64,000 bases of DNA from NCBI GenBank assembly GCA_030739975.1, contig JASLYC010000084.1:1-64000 (forward strand), read 5' to 3'. Below, one piece after another: positions 40,395 through 51,107 of this stretch. The number at the start of each line of letters is the position of its first letter. Within the stretch, counting starts at the first letter, position 1. The notes below the pieces were generated by a model. That model made no database searches, had not been told where the DNA came from, and saw only the letters and a list, made by a program, of their open reading frames with translations. Position numbers and translations under genes: made by a program. The DNA comes from Gammaproteobacteria bacterium (lineage in GTDB: Bacteria; Pseudomonadota; Gammaproteobacteria; PS1; Pseudothioglobaceae).

Positions 40395-41126
40395 ATGAGC
40401 AATGATAAATTAACAATTTCTCTTAATGAGGTACTATTCTTCTTCACACGTGCAGGCTTTGGTGTTAACGCCCCTGTCGGTGTCGCTGAAGACTTTGCTC
40501 GTAGCAATATATGGATTGCCGAAAATGGGTTCGACCCTTGTTTATGTAGTCTTAATGCTTTAGAGAGTATAGATAAGAAAATAAGTAGTCTTGATGTGCA
40601 ATATAAAGAAACAAAAAAAGGTATTAGTTTTTATAGCTCAAAGGATGTATATTTGTCATCCCTTGTCGCCTCTGTAGCAGCTATAGATAGAATTAATCTA
40701 GATATTCAAGACAAAGAATTGGTTATAGAAAATGTTGACTATCCTATCCTTGTTGTTGCTGCAATGGGAGCTAATAAGTGTATTGGTTTGCAGGTAACTT
40801 GGCAAGATGAAATAAAAAATGAACACCTAGTAAAGTTTACTTCTTTGGATACATGGGAGTTAGTAAGTTCTAATTTAGAGCATGTAGAGTTAAGCAAGGG
40901 GGCTAGTATGACTATTCAGCCTATATCTAGTGAAACCAAACAGGCTTCTAGGGTAAGTACTAAAAAATATATTATAAGTAAAGAAAAGAATAAAATATTG
41001 CAAAGTGGTGTCGATGTGGGAGAAAACTGGCAAGGAGTTTACAGCTTTTTTTCACGGTGTTTAGTTAAATCAACTGTTGAATCACGTGCCTCAGGAGCAG
41101 GAGCGGGGTTAGTTGATACAGATTAG
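40395..41126 (+). CDS. DUF3726-like protein of unknown function
   Basis: N-terminal ISLNEVLFFFTRAGFGVNAPVGVAEDFARSNIWIAENGFD and C-terminal SRASGAGAGLVDTD resemble DUF3726 as I remember it; starts immediately after the upstream stop. Confidence 0.75.
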   Translation: MSNDKLTISLNEVLFFFTRAGFGVNAPVGVAEDFARSNIWIAENGFDPCLCSLNALESIDKKISSLDVQYKETKKGISFYSSKDVYLSSLVASVAAIDRINLDIQDKELVIENVDYPILVVAAMGANKCIGLQVTWQDEIKNEHLVKFTSLDTWELVSSNLEHVELSKGASMTIQPISSETKQASRVSTKKYIISKEKNKILQSGVDVGENWQGVYSFFSRCLVKSTVESRASGAGAGLVDTD

Positions 41127-41143
41127 ATCAAGGGAAAATTATT

Positions 41144-42145
41144 ATGAATACAACTACATTAAATAGAAGTGAAATAGAAAGTATAGCCTCTAAAGCGTTA
41201 ATGAAGGCAGGCGCAAGTCATACAGTTTCTGCCTCGATGGCAAGAGGGGTCGCCGCCGCTGAGATGGATGGAATTGCTAGCCATGGCTTGGTCTATGTAC
41301 CAATATATTGTGAACATCTAAGCTGTGGCAAGGTCAACAAAGGTGCAGAAATTATTGTTAACCAAGCAGCTATTAGTGCTATTAAGATTGACGCAGATAG
41401 TGGCTTTGCACATCCTGCAATTGACGCAGGCTTTGAACAGTTTATTAAAAGTGCCAGTGAAAATGGTTGTGCCGCAATGTCAGTTAGGAACTCCTATAAC
41501 TGTGGAGTGTTAGGATATCATACTGAGCGCATAGCTAAAGCAGGTTTGACGGGTCTAGGGTTTACCAATGCTCCGGCTTCAATAATGCCTGTAGGAGGAG
41601 ATACCACTGTAATAGGAACTAACCCGTTTTCACTTGCTTTGCCAGATGGAAATAATGGTGTCGCCTTTGTTATTGACCAGTCTGCTAGCGTTGTTGCTAA
41701 GAGTGAAATTAAAATGCATGCACAAGCAGGAAAGCCTATCCCAGAGGGTTGGGCTTACGATGCAAAAGGAAACCCCACGACCAATGCTGATGAAGCAATG
41801 AAGGGCTCAATGGCGCCAGTTGGTGGTTATAAAGGTTTTGGGACAGGCTTGATGGTCGAATCTTTTGCTGCTGTTATGGCTGGAGCAACGCTGGGCAAAG
41901 ATGCTAGCCCTTTTGCTGGTACAGCAGGAGGTCCTCCTAGAACCGGACAGTTCTTTTTTGCTGCATCTCCAGATGTTTTTTCTTCTGATGTATTCAATGA
42001 AAGAGTATTTTCACTAAAAGAGTCCATAGAGTCTCAACCAGGAGCACATCTGCCGGGTAGTAGGCGCTTTATAACAAGAACAGAGCACGAAATAAATGGG
42101 GTTGATGTTAGTGTTGAATTGCTAGATAAAATTCAAGCTCTCTAG
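41144..42145 (+). CDS. Ldh2/malate-lactate dehydrogenase-like family oxidoreductase
   Basis: EMDGIASHGLVYVPIY, GGDTTVIGTNPFSLALPD, GGYKGFGTGLMVE. Confidence 0.9.
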   Translation: MNTTTLNRSEIESIASKALMKAGASHTVSASMARGVAAAEMDGIASHGLVYVPIYCEHLSCGKVNKGAEIIVNQAAISAIKIDADSGFAHPAIDAGFEQFIKSASENGCAAMSVRNSYNCGVLGYHTERIAKAGLTGLGFTNAPASIMPVGGDTTVIGTNPFSLALPDGNNGVAFVIDQSASVVAKSEIKMHAQAGKPIPEGWAYDAKGNPTTNADEAMKGSMAPVGGYKGFGTGLMVESFAAVMAGATLGKDASPFAGTAGGPPRTGQFFFAASPDVFSSDVFNERVFSLKESIESQPGAHLPGSRRFITRTEHEINGVDVSVELLDKIQAL

Positions 42146-43548
42146 CACTGTATCAAGCTCACTGCAAGACCGCCTAAGGCTGTCTCCTTGTATTTGTCAG
42201 ACATATCGAGTCCGGTCTTTCTCATAGCTTCAATGCATTCGTCTAGAGAAATTAAATGGTCTCCACTTTCCCTAAGAGCTAGAGAACTTGCGGTATAAGC
42301 CTTTACTGCACCAAAACCATTACGCTCAATACATGGAACTTGAACAAGGCCTTTGACTGGGTCACATGTCATTCCTAAATGGTGTTCGAGAGACATTTCA
42401 GCAGCATTTTCAATTTGCTTACTAGTTCCCCCTCTAACATCACAAAGAGCTGCTGCTGCCATAGCTGATGCAGAGCCAACCTCTCCTTGACATCCAACTT
42501 CAGCTCCAGAAATTGAACTATTATATTTAATCAACCCACCTATAGCTGATGATGTAAGTAAAAACTGACGTATCTGTTCAGGTTTGGCTGCCTTGTGTTT
42601 GTAAAAAAAATACAGTGTCGCAGGGAGAACACCTGCAGCCCCATTGGTTGGTGCAGTAACAACCATATGTCCAGCTGCATTTTCCTCATTAACTGCCATT
42701 GCATAGGCACATAGCCAGTCACTGACAGTGGTGTTTTCTGAGTCGTTATTTAGTTGCTCGTATAATTTTTTTGCACGCCTAACTGTGTTAAGCCCACCAG
42801 GCAAAATACCTTCATTATTTAATCCATTCTCTACACAACTTTTCATGGCATGCCATATATCGTCAAGCTTAGAGTTGAGCTCATCCTGTGAAATATTACA
42901 AAGCTCATTCGCTTCCTTCATCTGCCATATAGCTTTCTTGCTATTTGCTGACATTTCCAGCATTTCTTTGGAATTATTAAAAGGGTAAGGGTGCTTGCTT
43001 TTGCCTCTTTTTCTAGTAGGTCTGTCACCATTTTCTATTTCTTTCGCAGTTACAATAAAGCCACCTCCAATAGAAAAAAATGTTTGTGTTAACAACACTT
43101 CCTTGGAGGAATTTATTAGCTCGAAAATCATCCCATTAGGGTTTTGCTTAAATGAGTTCTTAGTATCAAAAATGATATTTGATTTTGGAGAAAAATTACA
43201 GCTACCTGACCCCTGTACACTTACAGATTTTTTGCTCCATATTTTCTCTATAAGCTCATCCAAGTTCTCATCGATTACTGTATTAGGCAGGTACCCGTGA
43301 ATACCCAGAGCAATAGCCTTGTCCGTTGCATGGCCAATACCCGTATACGCCAAAGAGTCTCTCAATGTACAATTAATTGTAAGATCAGAATTATGGTTAT
43401 TTGCAACAACGCCTTCCACGTCATGCATAAACCTATTTGCTGCAACCATAGGGCCCATAGTATGAGAACTAGACGGTCCAACACCTATTTTAAATAAATC
43501 TAAAACACTTATAAACACTATTACCCTCCTCCCCAAGATAATAGGCAT
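42142..43548 (-). CDS. sdaA: L-serine ammonia-lyase, iron-sulfur (true start probably internal, near VFISVLDLF)
   Basis: [63 protein letters not shown]. Confidence 0.95.
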   Translation of the reverse strand: MPIILGRRVIVFISVLDLFKIGVGPSSSHTMGPMVAANRFMHDVEGVVANNHNSDLTINCTLRDSLAYTGIGHATDKAIALGIHGYLPNTVIDENLDELIEKIWSKKSVSVQGSGSCNFSPKSNIIFDTKNSFKQNPNGMIFELINSSKEVLLTQTFFSIGGGFIVTAKEIENGDRPTRKRGKSKHPYPFNNSKEMLEMSANSKKAIWQMKEANELCNISQDELNSKLDDIWHAMKSCVENGLNNEGILPGGLNTVRRAKKLYEQLNNDSENTTVSDWLCAYAMAVNEENAAGHMVVTAPTNGAAGVLPATLYFFYKHKAAKPEQIRQFLLTSSAIGGLIKYNSSISGAEVGCQGEVGSASAMAAAALCDVRGGTSKQIENAAEMSLEHHLGMTCDPVKGLVQVPCIERNGFGAVKAYTASSLALRESGDHLISLDECIEAMRKTGLDMSDKYKETALGGLAVSLIQC

Positions 43549-43796
43549 ACTGTTAATACAGCATGCTATAAATTTGAATTATAAGCTTTTTTTATACTCA
43601 TATATCAATAGAATTAGTAACTGTATTTATTATTAATATGCAACAATTGATTGCTGAATATACTGAGTTAGTGGCAAAGCAATCCTAATATAATTAAATT
43701 CAACCTTTCATTAATTGAATTAATAATCTATTTAACTACTGTGTACAGAGACTATAATAAATTCCTCATAATTTTATATAATATTCATACAGCCAA

Positions 43797-46664
43797 ATGA
43801 ACACAAGTCGGTCAATTAATACGTCGAAATTGTTGCCAAATAGTGATGTTTTTTGTAATAGGCACATAGGTTCAAGTGTTGCTCAACAAAAGGCTATGTT
43901 GGAGCATTTAAATGTTGAAACATTAGATGAACTAATAGATAAAGTTGTTCCTAGGGCAATACGCAGAAAAAAACAAATCAATTTGGATAAGAATTATTCT
44001 GAAGCTGATGCATTAGCAAAAATAAAACAAATTGCGCAAAAAAATACATTAATTAAATCTTTTATTGGACAAGGTTATTACAACACAATAACCCCTGCAG
44101 TTATACAAAGAAATGTTTTAGAAAATCCAGCTTGGTATACTGCATACACGCCTTATCAGGCTGAAATATCTCAAGGAAGAATGGAAGCTATGATGAATTT
44201 TCAAACAATGGTTTCCGACCTTACAGGTATGGAGCTTGCAAATGCGTCTATGCTTGATGAAGCTACAGCTTGCGCTGAAGCGATGACATTTTGCCAGCGC
44301 TTGAGTAAGTCTAAAAGCAATATTTTTTTTGTGGCTGAAGACTGTCACCCGAAAAACATTGAAGTTGTGCAAACTCGTGCAAGGCCACTTGGCATAGAGG
44401 TAATAGTTGGCAACCCATCAAAAGATTTTGATAGTCTAGAACCTTTCGGGGTTTTGTTGCAATACCCAAATACTTATGGTGAATATAGCAACCACTCTAA
44501 GCTAATTGAAACCATGCACAACAAAAAGGCTATGGTTGCATTTAGTGCAGATCTACTAGCTTTAACACTTCTAAAAACTCCAGGAGAAATGGGTGCAGAT
44601 ATTGTAGTTGGAAATACCCAAAGATTCGGTATACCTCTTGGATATGGGGGGCCTCATGCAGCCTATATGGCGACCAGAGAAAAGTTTAAACGGGCTTTGC
44701 CAGGCAGACTCATTGGACTATCAGTTGATTCGCAAGGAGGGCCGGCTTATCGTCTTGCTCTGCAAACAAGGGAGCAACATATTAGGCGCGACAAGGCTAC
44801 AAGTAATATCTGTACAGCGCAAGCTTTGCTAGCGATTATGGCTGGCATGTATGCAATATATCATGGCCCACAAGGATTAACTGATATTGCTAGAAGAGTG
44901 CACCAATTGAGCAGCATTTTTTCTGAAGGATTAAAAAGCCTTGGAGTTAAAGTATTAAACAATAATTTTATTGACACTGTTACCTTTGAAGTCAGCAAAT
45001 CTAAGGCTGTTATTGATACAGCACTTAAGTTAGGATTTAATATAAATCATATTTCAAAAAACACTTTATCGGTCTCTTTTGATGAAACAACTAAGCCTGA
45101 TGACATTGAAAGGCTTTGGAAGATTTTCAATAAGAATTCTGAATTAAATATCGAAGATGTTCAAAGGTTAACAAAAACTAAAATTAGCTCGGATTTAAAA
45201 AGGCTATCTAACATTTTAACTCATGAAGTTTTTAACAAATACCACTCAGAAACTGAGATGATGAGATATATTCGATACCTATCAGACAAAGATTTAGCGT
45301 TGGATAGAGCCATGATACCTTTAGGTTCGTGCACTATGAAGCTTAACGCGGCATCTGAATTAATGCCTGTATCTTGGCCAGAATTTTCACAAATTCATCC
45401 TCTTGCGCCTTTAGATCAGGCCAAAGGTTATCAACAAATCATAAGTGAGCTAGAAACAATGTTATGCGAAGCTACTGGGTATGACGCAATATCTTTGCAG
45501 CCAAACTCTGGAGCACAAGGTGAATATGCTGGTTTGTTGGCGATTCGCGCCTATCAAAGCTCAATAGGAGAGGGGCACCGTGATGTATGCCTTATACCGG
45601 CATCGGCACACGGAACAAACCCTGCTTCAGCACACATGGCTGGATTAAAAGTTGTGGTGGTAAATACTGCCGATAACGGCAATATAGATTTGGATGATTT
45701 AAAAGATAAGTGTGAAAAAAATAGTAACAACTTATCCGCAATAATGATAACCTATCCCTCTACTCATGGCATCTTTGAGAAAGACGTTAAAAAAGTATGT
45801 AGCTTAATACATAAACACAATGGGCAAGTTTATATTGATGGCGCTAACATGAATGCTATGGTAGGAGTCTCTGCTCCGGGAGAGTTTGGTGGCGATGTAT
45901 CGCATTTAAACTTACATAAAACGTTTGCAATTCCTCATGGCGGTGGTGGTCCAGGAGTTGGCCCAATAGGAGTAAAGTCGCACTTATCTAATTTTTTACC
46001 CAAAACCCCACTTAATAACAATTCAGTAGGCTGTGTATCTGGCGCTCCCTGGGGATCTGCAAGCATACTTCCTATTAGCTGGATGTATATAACTATGCTT
46101 GGCAATAATGGGCTATATCAGGCTACAGCGAATGCTATATTAAATGCAAACTATTTGGCCTCTAGACTATCAAAGCATTACCCATTACTATATAGTGATG
46201 ACAATGGAATGGTTGCCCATGAATGTATTATAGATATCCGACCTATAAAAGAAAAGATAGGTGTAAGCGTTGATGATATTGCCAAAAGACTAATCGACTA
46301 CGGCTTCCATGCGCCAACTATGTCTTTCCCTGTCCCCGGAACTCTAATGATAGAACCTACAGAGTCCGAATCTAAAGATGAGTTGGATAGGTTTTGCGAT
46401 GCAATGATTCAAATAAAAAATGAAATCAAAGATATTGAAAATAACAAAAACTCAATAACAGACAACCCGTTAATAAATTCCCCGCATACAGCAGAAATGG
46501 TAACATCTTCTGTTTGGGAACACTCTTACTCCAGAGAAAAGGCAGCTTACCCAATACCAAGCCTAAAAAGGGTTAAATATTGGTCTCCTGTGGCAAGGGT
46601 TGACAATGTATATGGAGACAAGAACCTTGTTTGTTCTTGTCCAAGTATAGAATCTTATGAATAA
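43797..46664 (+). CDS. gcvP: Glycine dehydrogenase (aminomethyl-transferring), P-protein
   Basis: [73 protein letters not shown]. Confidence 0.98.
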   Translation: MNTSRSINTSKLLPNSDVFCNRHIGSSVAQQKAMLEHLNVETLDELIDKVVPRAIRRKKQINLDKNYSEADALAKIKQIAQKNTLIKSFIGQGYYNTITPAVIQRNVLENPAWYTAYTPYQAEISQGRMEAMMNFQTMVSDLTGMELANASMLDEATACAEAMTFCQRLSKSKSNIFFVAEDCHPKNIEVVQTRARPLGIEVIVGNPSKDFDSLEPFGVLLQYPNTYGEYSNHSKLIETMHNKKAMVAFSADLLALTLLKTPGEMGADIVVGNTQRFGIPLGYGGPHAAYMATREKFKRALPGRLIGLSVDSQGGPAYRLALQTREQHIRRDKATSNICTAQALLAIMAGMYAIYHGPQGLTDIARRVHQLSSIFSEGLKSLGVKVLNNNFIDTVTFEVSKSKAVIDTALKLGFNINHISKNTLSVSFDETTKPDDIERLWKIFNKNSELNIEDVQRLTKTKISSDLKRLSNILTHEVFNKYHSETEMMRYIRYLSDKDLALDRAMIPLGSCTMKLNAASELMPVSWPEFSQIHPLAPLDQAKGYQQIISELETMLCEATGYDAISLQPNSGAQGEYAGLLAIRAYQSSIGEGHRDVCLIPASAHGTNPASAHMAGLKVVVVNTADNGNIDLDDLKDKCEKNSNNLSAIMITYPSTHGIFEKDVKKVCSLIHKHNGQVYIDGANMNAMVGVSAPGEFGGDVSHLNLHKTFAIPHGGGGPGVGPIGVKSHLSNFLPKTPLNNNSVGCVSGAPWGSASILPISWMYITMLGNNGLYQATANAILNANYLASRLSKHYPLLYSDDNGMVAHECIIDIRPIKEKIGVSVDDIAKRLIDYGFHAPTMSFPVPGTLMIEPTESESKDELDRFCDAMIQIKNEIKDIENNKNSITDNPLINSPHTAEMVTSSVWEHSYSREKAAYPIPSLKRVKYWSPVARVDNVYGDKNLVCSCPSIESYE

Positions 46665-46670
46665 TTTGGC

Positions 46671-47177
46671 ATGAAATCAATAATAGTAACTGTACTTGGA
46701 AATGACAAGCCAGGACTAGTTGATAGCCTATCAGAATTCATTGTCAAGCATAATGGGGACTGGGTTGACAGCCGAATGTCACACCTTGGCGGTAAATTTG
46801 CTGGAATACTAAGTATAAATATGAACGATATAGATGTAGACACATTTATTGAAGATATATCTAATGCTGAGATGGGATTACAGTTATTGTGCGAAGTTAC
46901 AGAGCCATCTTTAGCTGCAGAATATAATAACTACCATATTGAACTCGTTGGCCAAAATAGGCCTGGAATAATACATAAAATATCTCATGTGCTTGCCGAG
47001 TTTAAGGCCAACGTAGAGGAGCTTAGTAGCGAAATAGTTGAGGCGCCAATGTCAGGAGAGCAGCTATTTAAAGCTAATATAAACATACATTTACCAGTAT
47101 CAATTAGCAAACTAACAATCAAAAAGAGGTTAGAAAAACTAGCTAATGAATTCGTAGCTGATATAAAGTTAAAGTAG
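46671..47177 (+). CDS. gcvR: Tandem ACT-domain glycine cleavage regulator (GcvR-like)
   Basis: VLGNDKPGLVDSLSEFI and VGQNRPGIIHKISHVLAEF ACT motifs; directly after gcvP. Confidence 0.78.
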   Translation: MKSIIVTVLGNDKPGLVDSLSEFIVKHNGDWVDSRMSHLGGKFAGILSINMNDIDVDTFIEDISNAEMGLQLLCEVTEPSLAAEYNNYHIELVGQNRPGIIHKISHVLAEFKANVEELSSEIVEAPMSGEQLFKANINIHLPVSISKLTIKKRLEKLANEFVADIKLK

Positions 47178-47181
47178 TTTT

Positions 47182-48390
47182 CTAGCCCTTAATAATGTTA
47201 TTCTCTGGGCCGAAGGGGAACTCAGTAATGTCATAAGCGCTATCTTCTGTAATTACCATAACATCATGTTCACGGTAACCCCCGGCACCAGGTTGCCCCT
47301 CTGGAATCATAATCATTGGCTCCATAGAAACTACCATGTTTTTTTCAAGTACAGTGTCAATATCTTCTCTTAGTTCAACTCCTGCCTCTCTACCATAGTA
47401 GTGAGATAGGACTCCAAATGAATGCCCATAACCAAAGGTGCGACTTTTAAGTAGGCCATATTCTTCAAAGATCTTATTTAGTTCAAGAGCAATATCTTTG
47501 CACGCTACACCTGGTTTAATTAGTTTCATTCCTTCCTCGTGAACTTTAACATTTATTTCCCAAAGCCTTAATGACTCTTCATCGACGTGATCGAAAAATA
47601 GCGTTCTTTCAAGTGCAACATAATAACCAGCAATCATTGAGAAACAGTTGAGGCTTAGAATGTCACCCTTGCCAACTTTTCTTGTAGTAACAGGATTATG
47701 AGCGCCGTCGGTATTAATTCCAGACTGAAACCAGGTCCAAGTATCCATCAGCTCCGAGTGAGGGTATCTCTTTGCAATCTCTCTAACCATTGCTTGAGTC
47801 GAATGAAGTGCCACTTCATGCTCTGGAGCACCCTCTTTGATAGCTTCAACCAATGCTGCACCACCTATGTCGCAAACATTGGCGCCCTGTATAATGTGGG
47901 CAATTTCTTCATCAGATTTAATCGAACGCATTTTCATACAATCTATTGATATATCAACAAATTCAGCACTTTCAAATGCATTTTTTAGCTTATCTAGACG
48001 CTCCTTTGTTATATGGTCGTGCTCAATACCGATCCTGCCTTTATTTTGTACTAGTTGCTGTAATGCATAAAAGAAACTATCTTTTTGCCAGTCAGTATAA
48101 ACAAGATTTTCACCAAAGGTGCGACGCCAAGGTTGCCCGCCATCAATATTTGCAGACACTGTTGTAGCCTTATTATGAGTAATTACTAAGGCATATGGGC
48201 GGCCAAATGAGCAATAAAGAAAATCACTGTAATAGTTTATCCCATGAATTGATGTAAAAATTACCGCATCAATATTATTTTTTGCCATGTGCTTTCTTAA
48301 GCATGATTGACGGTTTTTATATTCCAAATCACTAAATGTGTGGACAATATTCTCACCGTTAGGAATAAATTTTGTTCTTGGCATATTCAT
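47182..48390 (-). CDS. Creatinase (creatine amidinohydrolase), M24 fold
   Basis: Near collinear with Pseudomonas creatinase from memory: NYYSDFLYCSFGRPYALV, SANIDGGQPWRRT, FQSGINTDGAHNPVTTRKV, FGYGHSFGVLSHYYGREAGVELREDIDTVLE. Confidence 0.92.
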   Translation of the reverse strand: MNMPRTKFIPNGENIVHTFSDLEYKNRQSCLRKHMAKNNIDAVIFTSIHGINYYSDFLYCSFGRPYALVITHNKATTVSANIDGGQPWRRTFGENLVYTDWQKDSFFYALQQLVQNKGRIGIEHDHITKERLDKLKNAFESAEFVDISIDCMKMRSIKSDEEIAHIIQGANVCDIGGAALVEAIKEGAPEHEVALHSTQAMVREIAKRYPHSELMDTWTWFQSGINTDGAHNPVTTRKVGKGDILSLNCFSMIAGYYVALERTLFFDHVDEESLRLWEINVKVHEEGMKLIKPGVACKDIALELNKIFEEYGLLKSRTFGYGHSFGVLSHYYGREAGVELREDIDTVLEKNMVVSMEPMIMIPEGQPGAGGYREHDVMVITEDSAYDITEFPFGPENNIIKG

Positions 48391-48506
48391 ACCCTCTCCT
48401 CTATTTATATCAACCTTCGAATGTTAATAAATTTCCCCTAGGAAAGCAAGCTTTTTCTATAAGATGTATGCTTGTTCTGAAACAAGAATAAATTAGCAAT
48501 ACCTCT

Positions 48507-49373
48507 TTAGTGGCTTTGCTTTAAATGGCTTTCACGAATGTATGTGTATATACCTGAAACCACAATTACTAAAGCCCCGCTTAGTGTAAATAGGTCCGGC
48601 CTTTCTGAAAGGATTATGACTGACAAAAGCATAGCAAATACCAGCCTAGAATAACGAAATGGCGATATAACTGATACATCACCATCTCGAGTAGCAAGCA
48701 CGACTGCGTAATAGCCAATTACGCCAACAAATGTAGCCGATATAAAATAAGTTACTTCAACCGAAGAAGGAATAACCATAGCTGAATAGAAAGGCATAGC
48801 AATAAAACCAGAAATGCCGCACGCTAAAAATGCATATATAGAAACTGTTGTTGTTGAGATACTAGCCTTCATGGTGCGAGTAGATAAATCTCTTACCGCT
48901 AAAAATATAGTCGCAATAACTGCTAGAAGTGATTCCGGCATAAAGCTATCAAAACCTGGGCGCAAAATTAATAAAACCCCAAAAAATCCAACCATCACAG
49001 CTGTCCAACGACGCCAGCCAACTTTTTCTTTTAAAAATAATGCTGCTCCCATCGTCACCATTAATGGGGTTGTCATTAAAATCGATGCTGCAGATGACAG
49101 TGGGGTCAAGGCAATCGCAGAAACAAAAAATAATGCTGCAAACAGTTCGCACAAAGTTCTGATAATAACTGAGCTATTCAATAGATCTCTTTGCAGAATT
49201 GGCGCATGAGTCAGAAGAGCGGTAATTATAAGTACGGAAGCCCCACTAAAGCCTAGAATAATTAATATCTGTGATACTGGTAGATGTGATGAAAGAAGTT
49301 TAATAAACAAATCCTCAAGAGCAAACCCCGCCATAGCAAGAATCATAAATAAAATACCGCGTAAATTTTGCAA
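48507..49373 (-). CDS. EamA/DMT family permease
   Basis: About 10 TM, duplicated EamA organisation. Confidence 0.88.
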   Translation of the reverse strand: MQNLRGILFMILAMAGFALEDLFIKLLSSHLPVSQILIILGFSGASVLIITALLTHAPILQRDLLNSSVIIRTLCELFAALFFVSAIALTPLSSAASILMTTPLMVTMGAALFLKEKVGWRRWTAVMVGFFGVLLILRPGFDSFMPESLLAVIATIFLAVRDLSTRTMKASISTTTVSIYAFLACGISGFIAMPFYSAMVIPSSVEVTYFISATFVGVIGYYAVVLATRDGDVSVISPFRYSRLVFAMLLSVIILSERPDLFTLSGALVIVVSGIYTYIRESHLKQSH

Positions 49374-49475
49374 ATTTCACCTTGTAGTTAGTTAACTTAA
49401 CTCTTCTAAATCATATGAAGTATAAGGTTATTTTTATTTCTTATTATTAAATTAAGTAGATCTGTATATTTAGTG

Positions 49476-51077
49476 CTATTGGTTCAGTATCATTTTCGCG
49501 CCCATTTCTGCAATCATCATGGTTGGTGCTGAGGTATTGCCACTGACAATGGTTGGCATAATTGAGGCATCAATAACACGTAAATTTTTCATACCTCTTA
49601 CCGTTAAATTTTCTGGCGAAACCACTGCTAATTCATCAACCCCCATTTTACAAGTACCTACTGGGTGATAGACTGTCAGTGCTGTTCTGCGTATGTATTC
49701 TAATATCTCCTTATCGCTCTTTATTGTTTTTCCTGGTGCCATTTCTTTGCCACGAACTTCGTCAAATTCTGATGACAACAAAACTTCTCGGGCTTTTTTT
49801 ACCGCCTCTATTATTGTGTTTTCATCTCTAGGATCAGACAAAAAATTGTGATCTATAAGCAACTTAAATTTTGACCCTTCCTTAGTCAACTTGATAGTTC
49901 CAGCGCTATAAGGCCTTAATAAGCAAGTAAAAAGCGAGTAGCCGTGACCAAATTCAAACCTCCTGCCACGATGGCTTCTATAAATGGGGGTGAAATGAAA
50001 CTGGACATCTGGAGAGTTATTGTTGGTATATTTGGTTTGTGCAAAGCCGCCAGCTTCGACATAGTTCGTTGTCCACCAGCCCATCTTGTTAAAGAAGTAC
50101 CTAAACGGAGCGGTAATTACGTAAGGCAATAAAGACCTCCATGAAACACCTATTGATTCAGCTTTTTTAGAACGTACAGTGACCATAGAGTCTAGGTGGT
50201 CCTGAAGGTTCTCACCAACTCCAACTAAGTTGTGCTTGCAAGTTATGCCTATCCCTTCAAGGTCTTTTTTATTCCCAATACCGGAAGCGAGAAGTATCCT
50301 AGGTGAATCTATAGTGCCAGCGCTAAGAATTATTTCCTTGTTGCAAGCTAGCTTTTTATCTTCTTCATTAATTATTATATTAACAGACTTGGCACAGTCG
50401 CCTTCAATATCAATTGATACAACCTTCGAACGGGTAAGGATTGTAAGGTTTGGCCTTGAAAGGATGGGCTCGACAAAGGCTGTATAGGAACTCACTCGAG
50501 TACCCTTGTTTTGAGTTACATTATAAACTCCAAGGCCCAATTGTGAACCGGCATTAAAGTCCGAATTCTGAGGTAAGCCAATTGTTTTCCCAGCCTTAAT
50601 AAAACGCTTAATAGTAGCATTAGGATCTTGTGGCTTTACTACTGGCAGCTCTCCTTCGGATGAGTGATATTTTGATTCGCCGCCTGTCTGATCATTTTCA
50701 AGTTTTTTAAACATAGGCAGAACTTCTTCATAAGACCAGCCTTTACAGCCTAGATCAGCCCAGTTATCATAATCATTTTTGTTGCCACGCATGTAGACCA
50801 TGCCATTAATTGAGCTTGACCCCCCAAGACACTTGCCACGATTGATAGTTATGATGCGGTTATTTAGATTCTTTTGAGGTATGCCTTGATATGCGTAATC
50901 AAATTTTTTATGGCCATAGACCCCAAAAATTCCTGCAGGAATTTTAATCCATGGGCTTTTGTCACTTCCACCCCCCTCAACCAAACAAACTCTATTCTTA
51001 GGATTTGCGCTAAGACGATTGGCTAATACGCAACCAGCAGAACCAGCGCCAATAATAATGTAATCGTAACTAGTCAT
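49476..51077 (-). CDS. GMC-family oxidoreductase (choline dehydrogenase-like)
   Basis: YDYIIIGAGSAGCVLANRLS, GGSSSINGMVYMRGNKNDYDNWA, YHPVGTCKMG, SGNTSAPTMMIAE. Confidence 0.9.
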   Translation of the reverse strand: MTSYDYIIIGAGSAGCVLANRLSANPKNRVCLVEGGGSDKSPWIKIPAGIFGVYGHKKFDYAYQGIPQKNLNNRIITINRGKCLGGSSSINGMVYMRGNKNDYDNWADLGCKGWSYEEVLPMFKKLENDQTGGESKYHSSEGELPVVKPQDPNATIKRFIKAGKTIGLPQNSDFNAGSQLGLGVYNVTQNKGTRVSSYTAFVEPILSRPNLTILTRSKVVSIDIEGDCAKSVNIIINEEDKKLACNKEIILSAGTIDSPRILLASGIGNKKDLEGIGITCKHNLVGVGENLQDHLDSMVTVRSKKAESIGVSWRSLLPYVITAPFRYFFNKMGWWTTNYVEAGGFAQTKYTNNNSPDVQFHFTPIYRSHRGRRFEFGHGYSLFTCLLRPYSAGTIKLTKEGSKFKLLIDHNFLSDPRDENTIIEAVKKAREVLLSSEFDEVRGKEMAPGKTIKSDKEILEYIRRTALTVYHPVGTCKMGVDELAVVSPENLTVRGMKNLRVIDASIMPTIVSGNTSAPTMMIAEMGAKMILNQ

Positions 51078-51107
51078 GCATTATGCTTGTTTTTATATGG
51101 CTCAGTT

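Noticed and set aside
43549-43796. Glycine riboswitch upstream of gcvP
   Set aside because: Expected conserved purine-rich core motifs not visible; region is generic AT-rich
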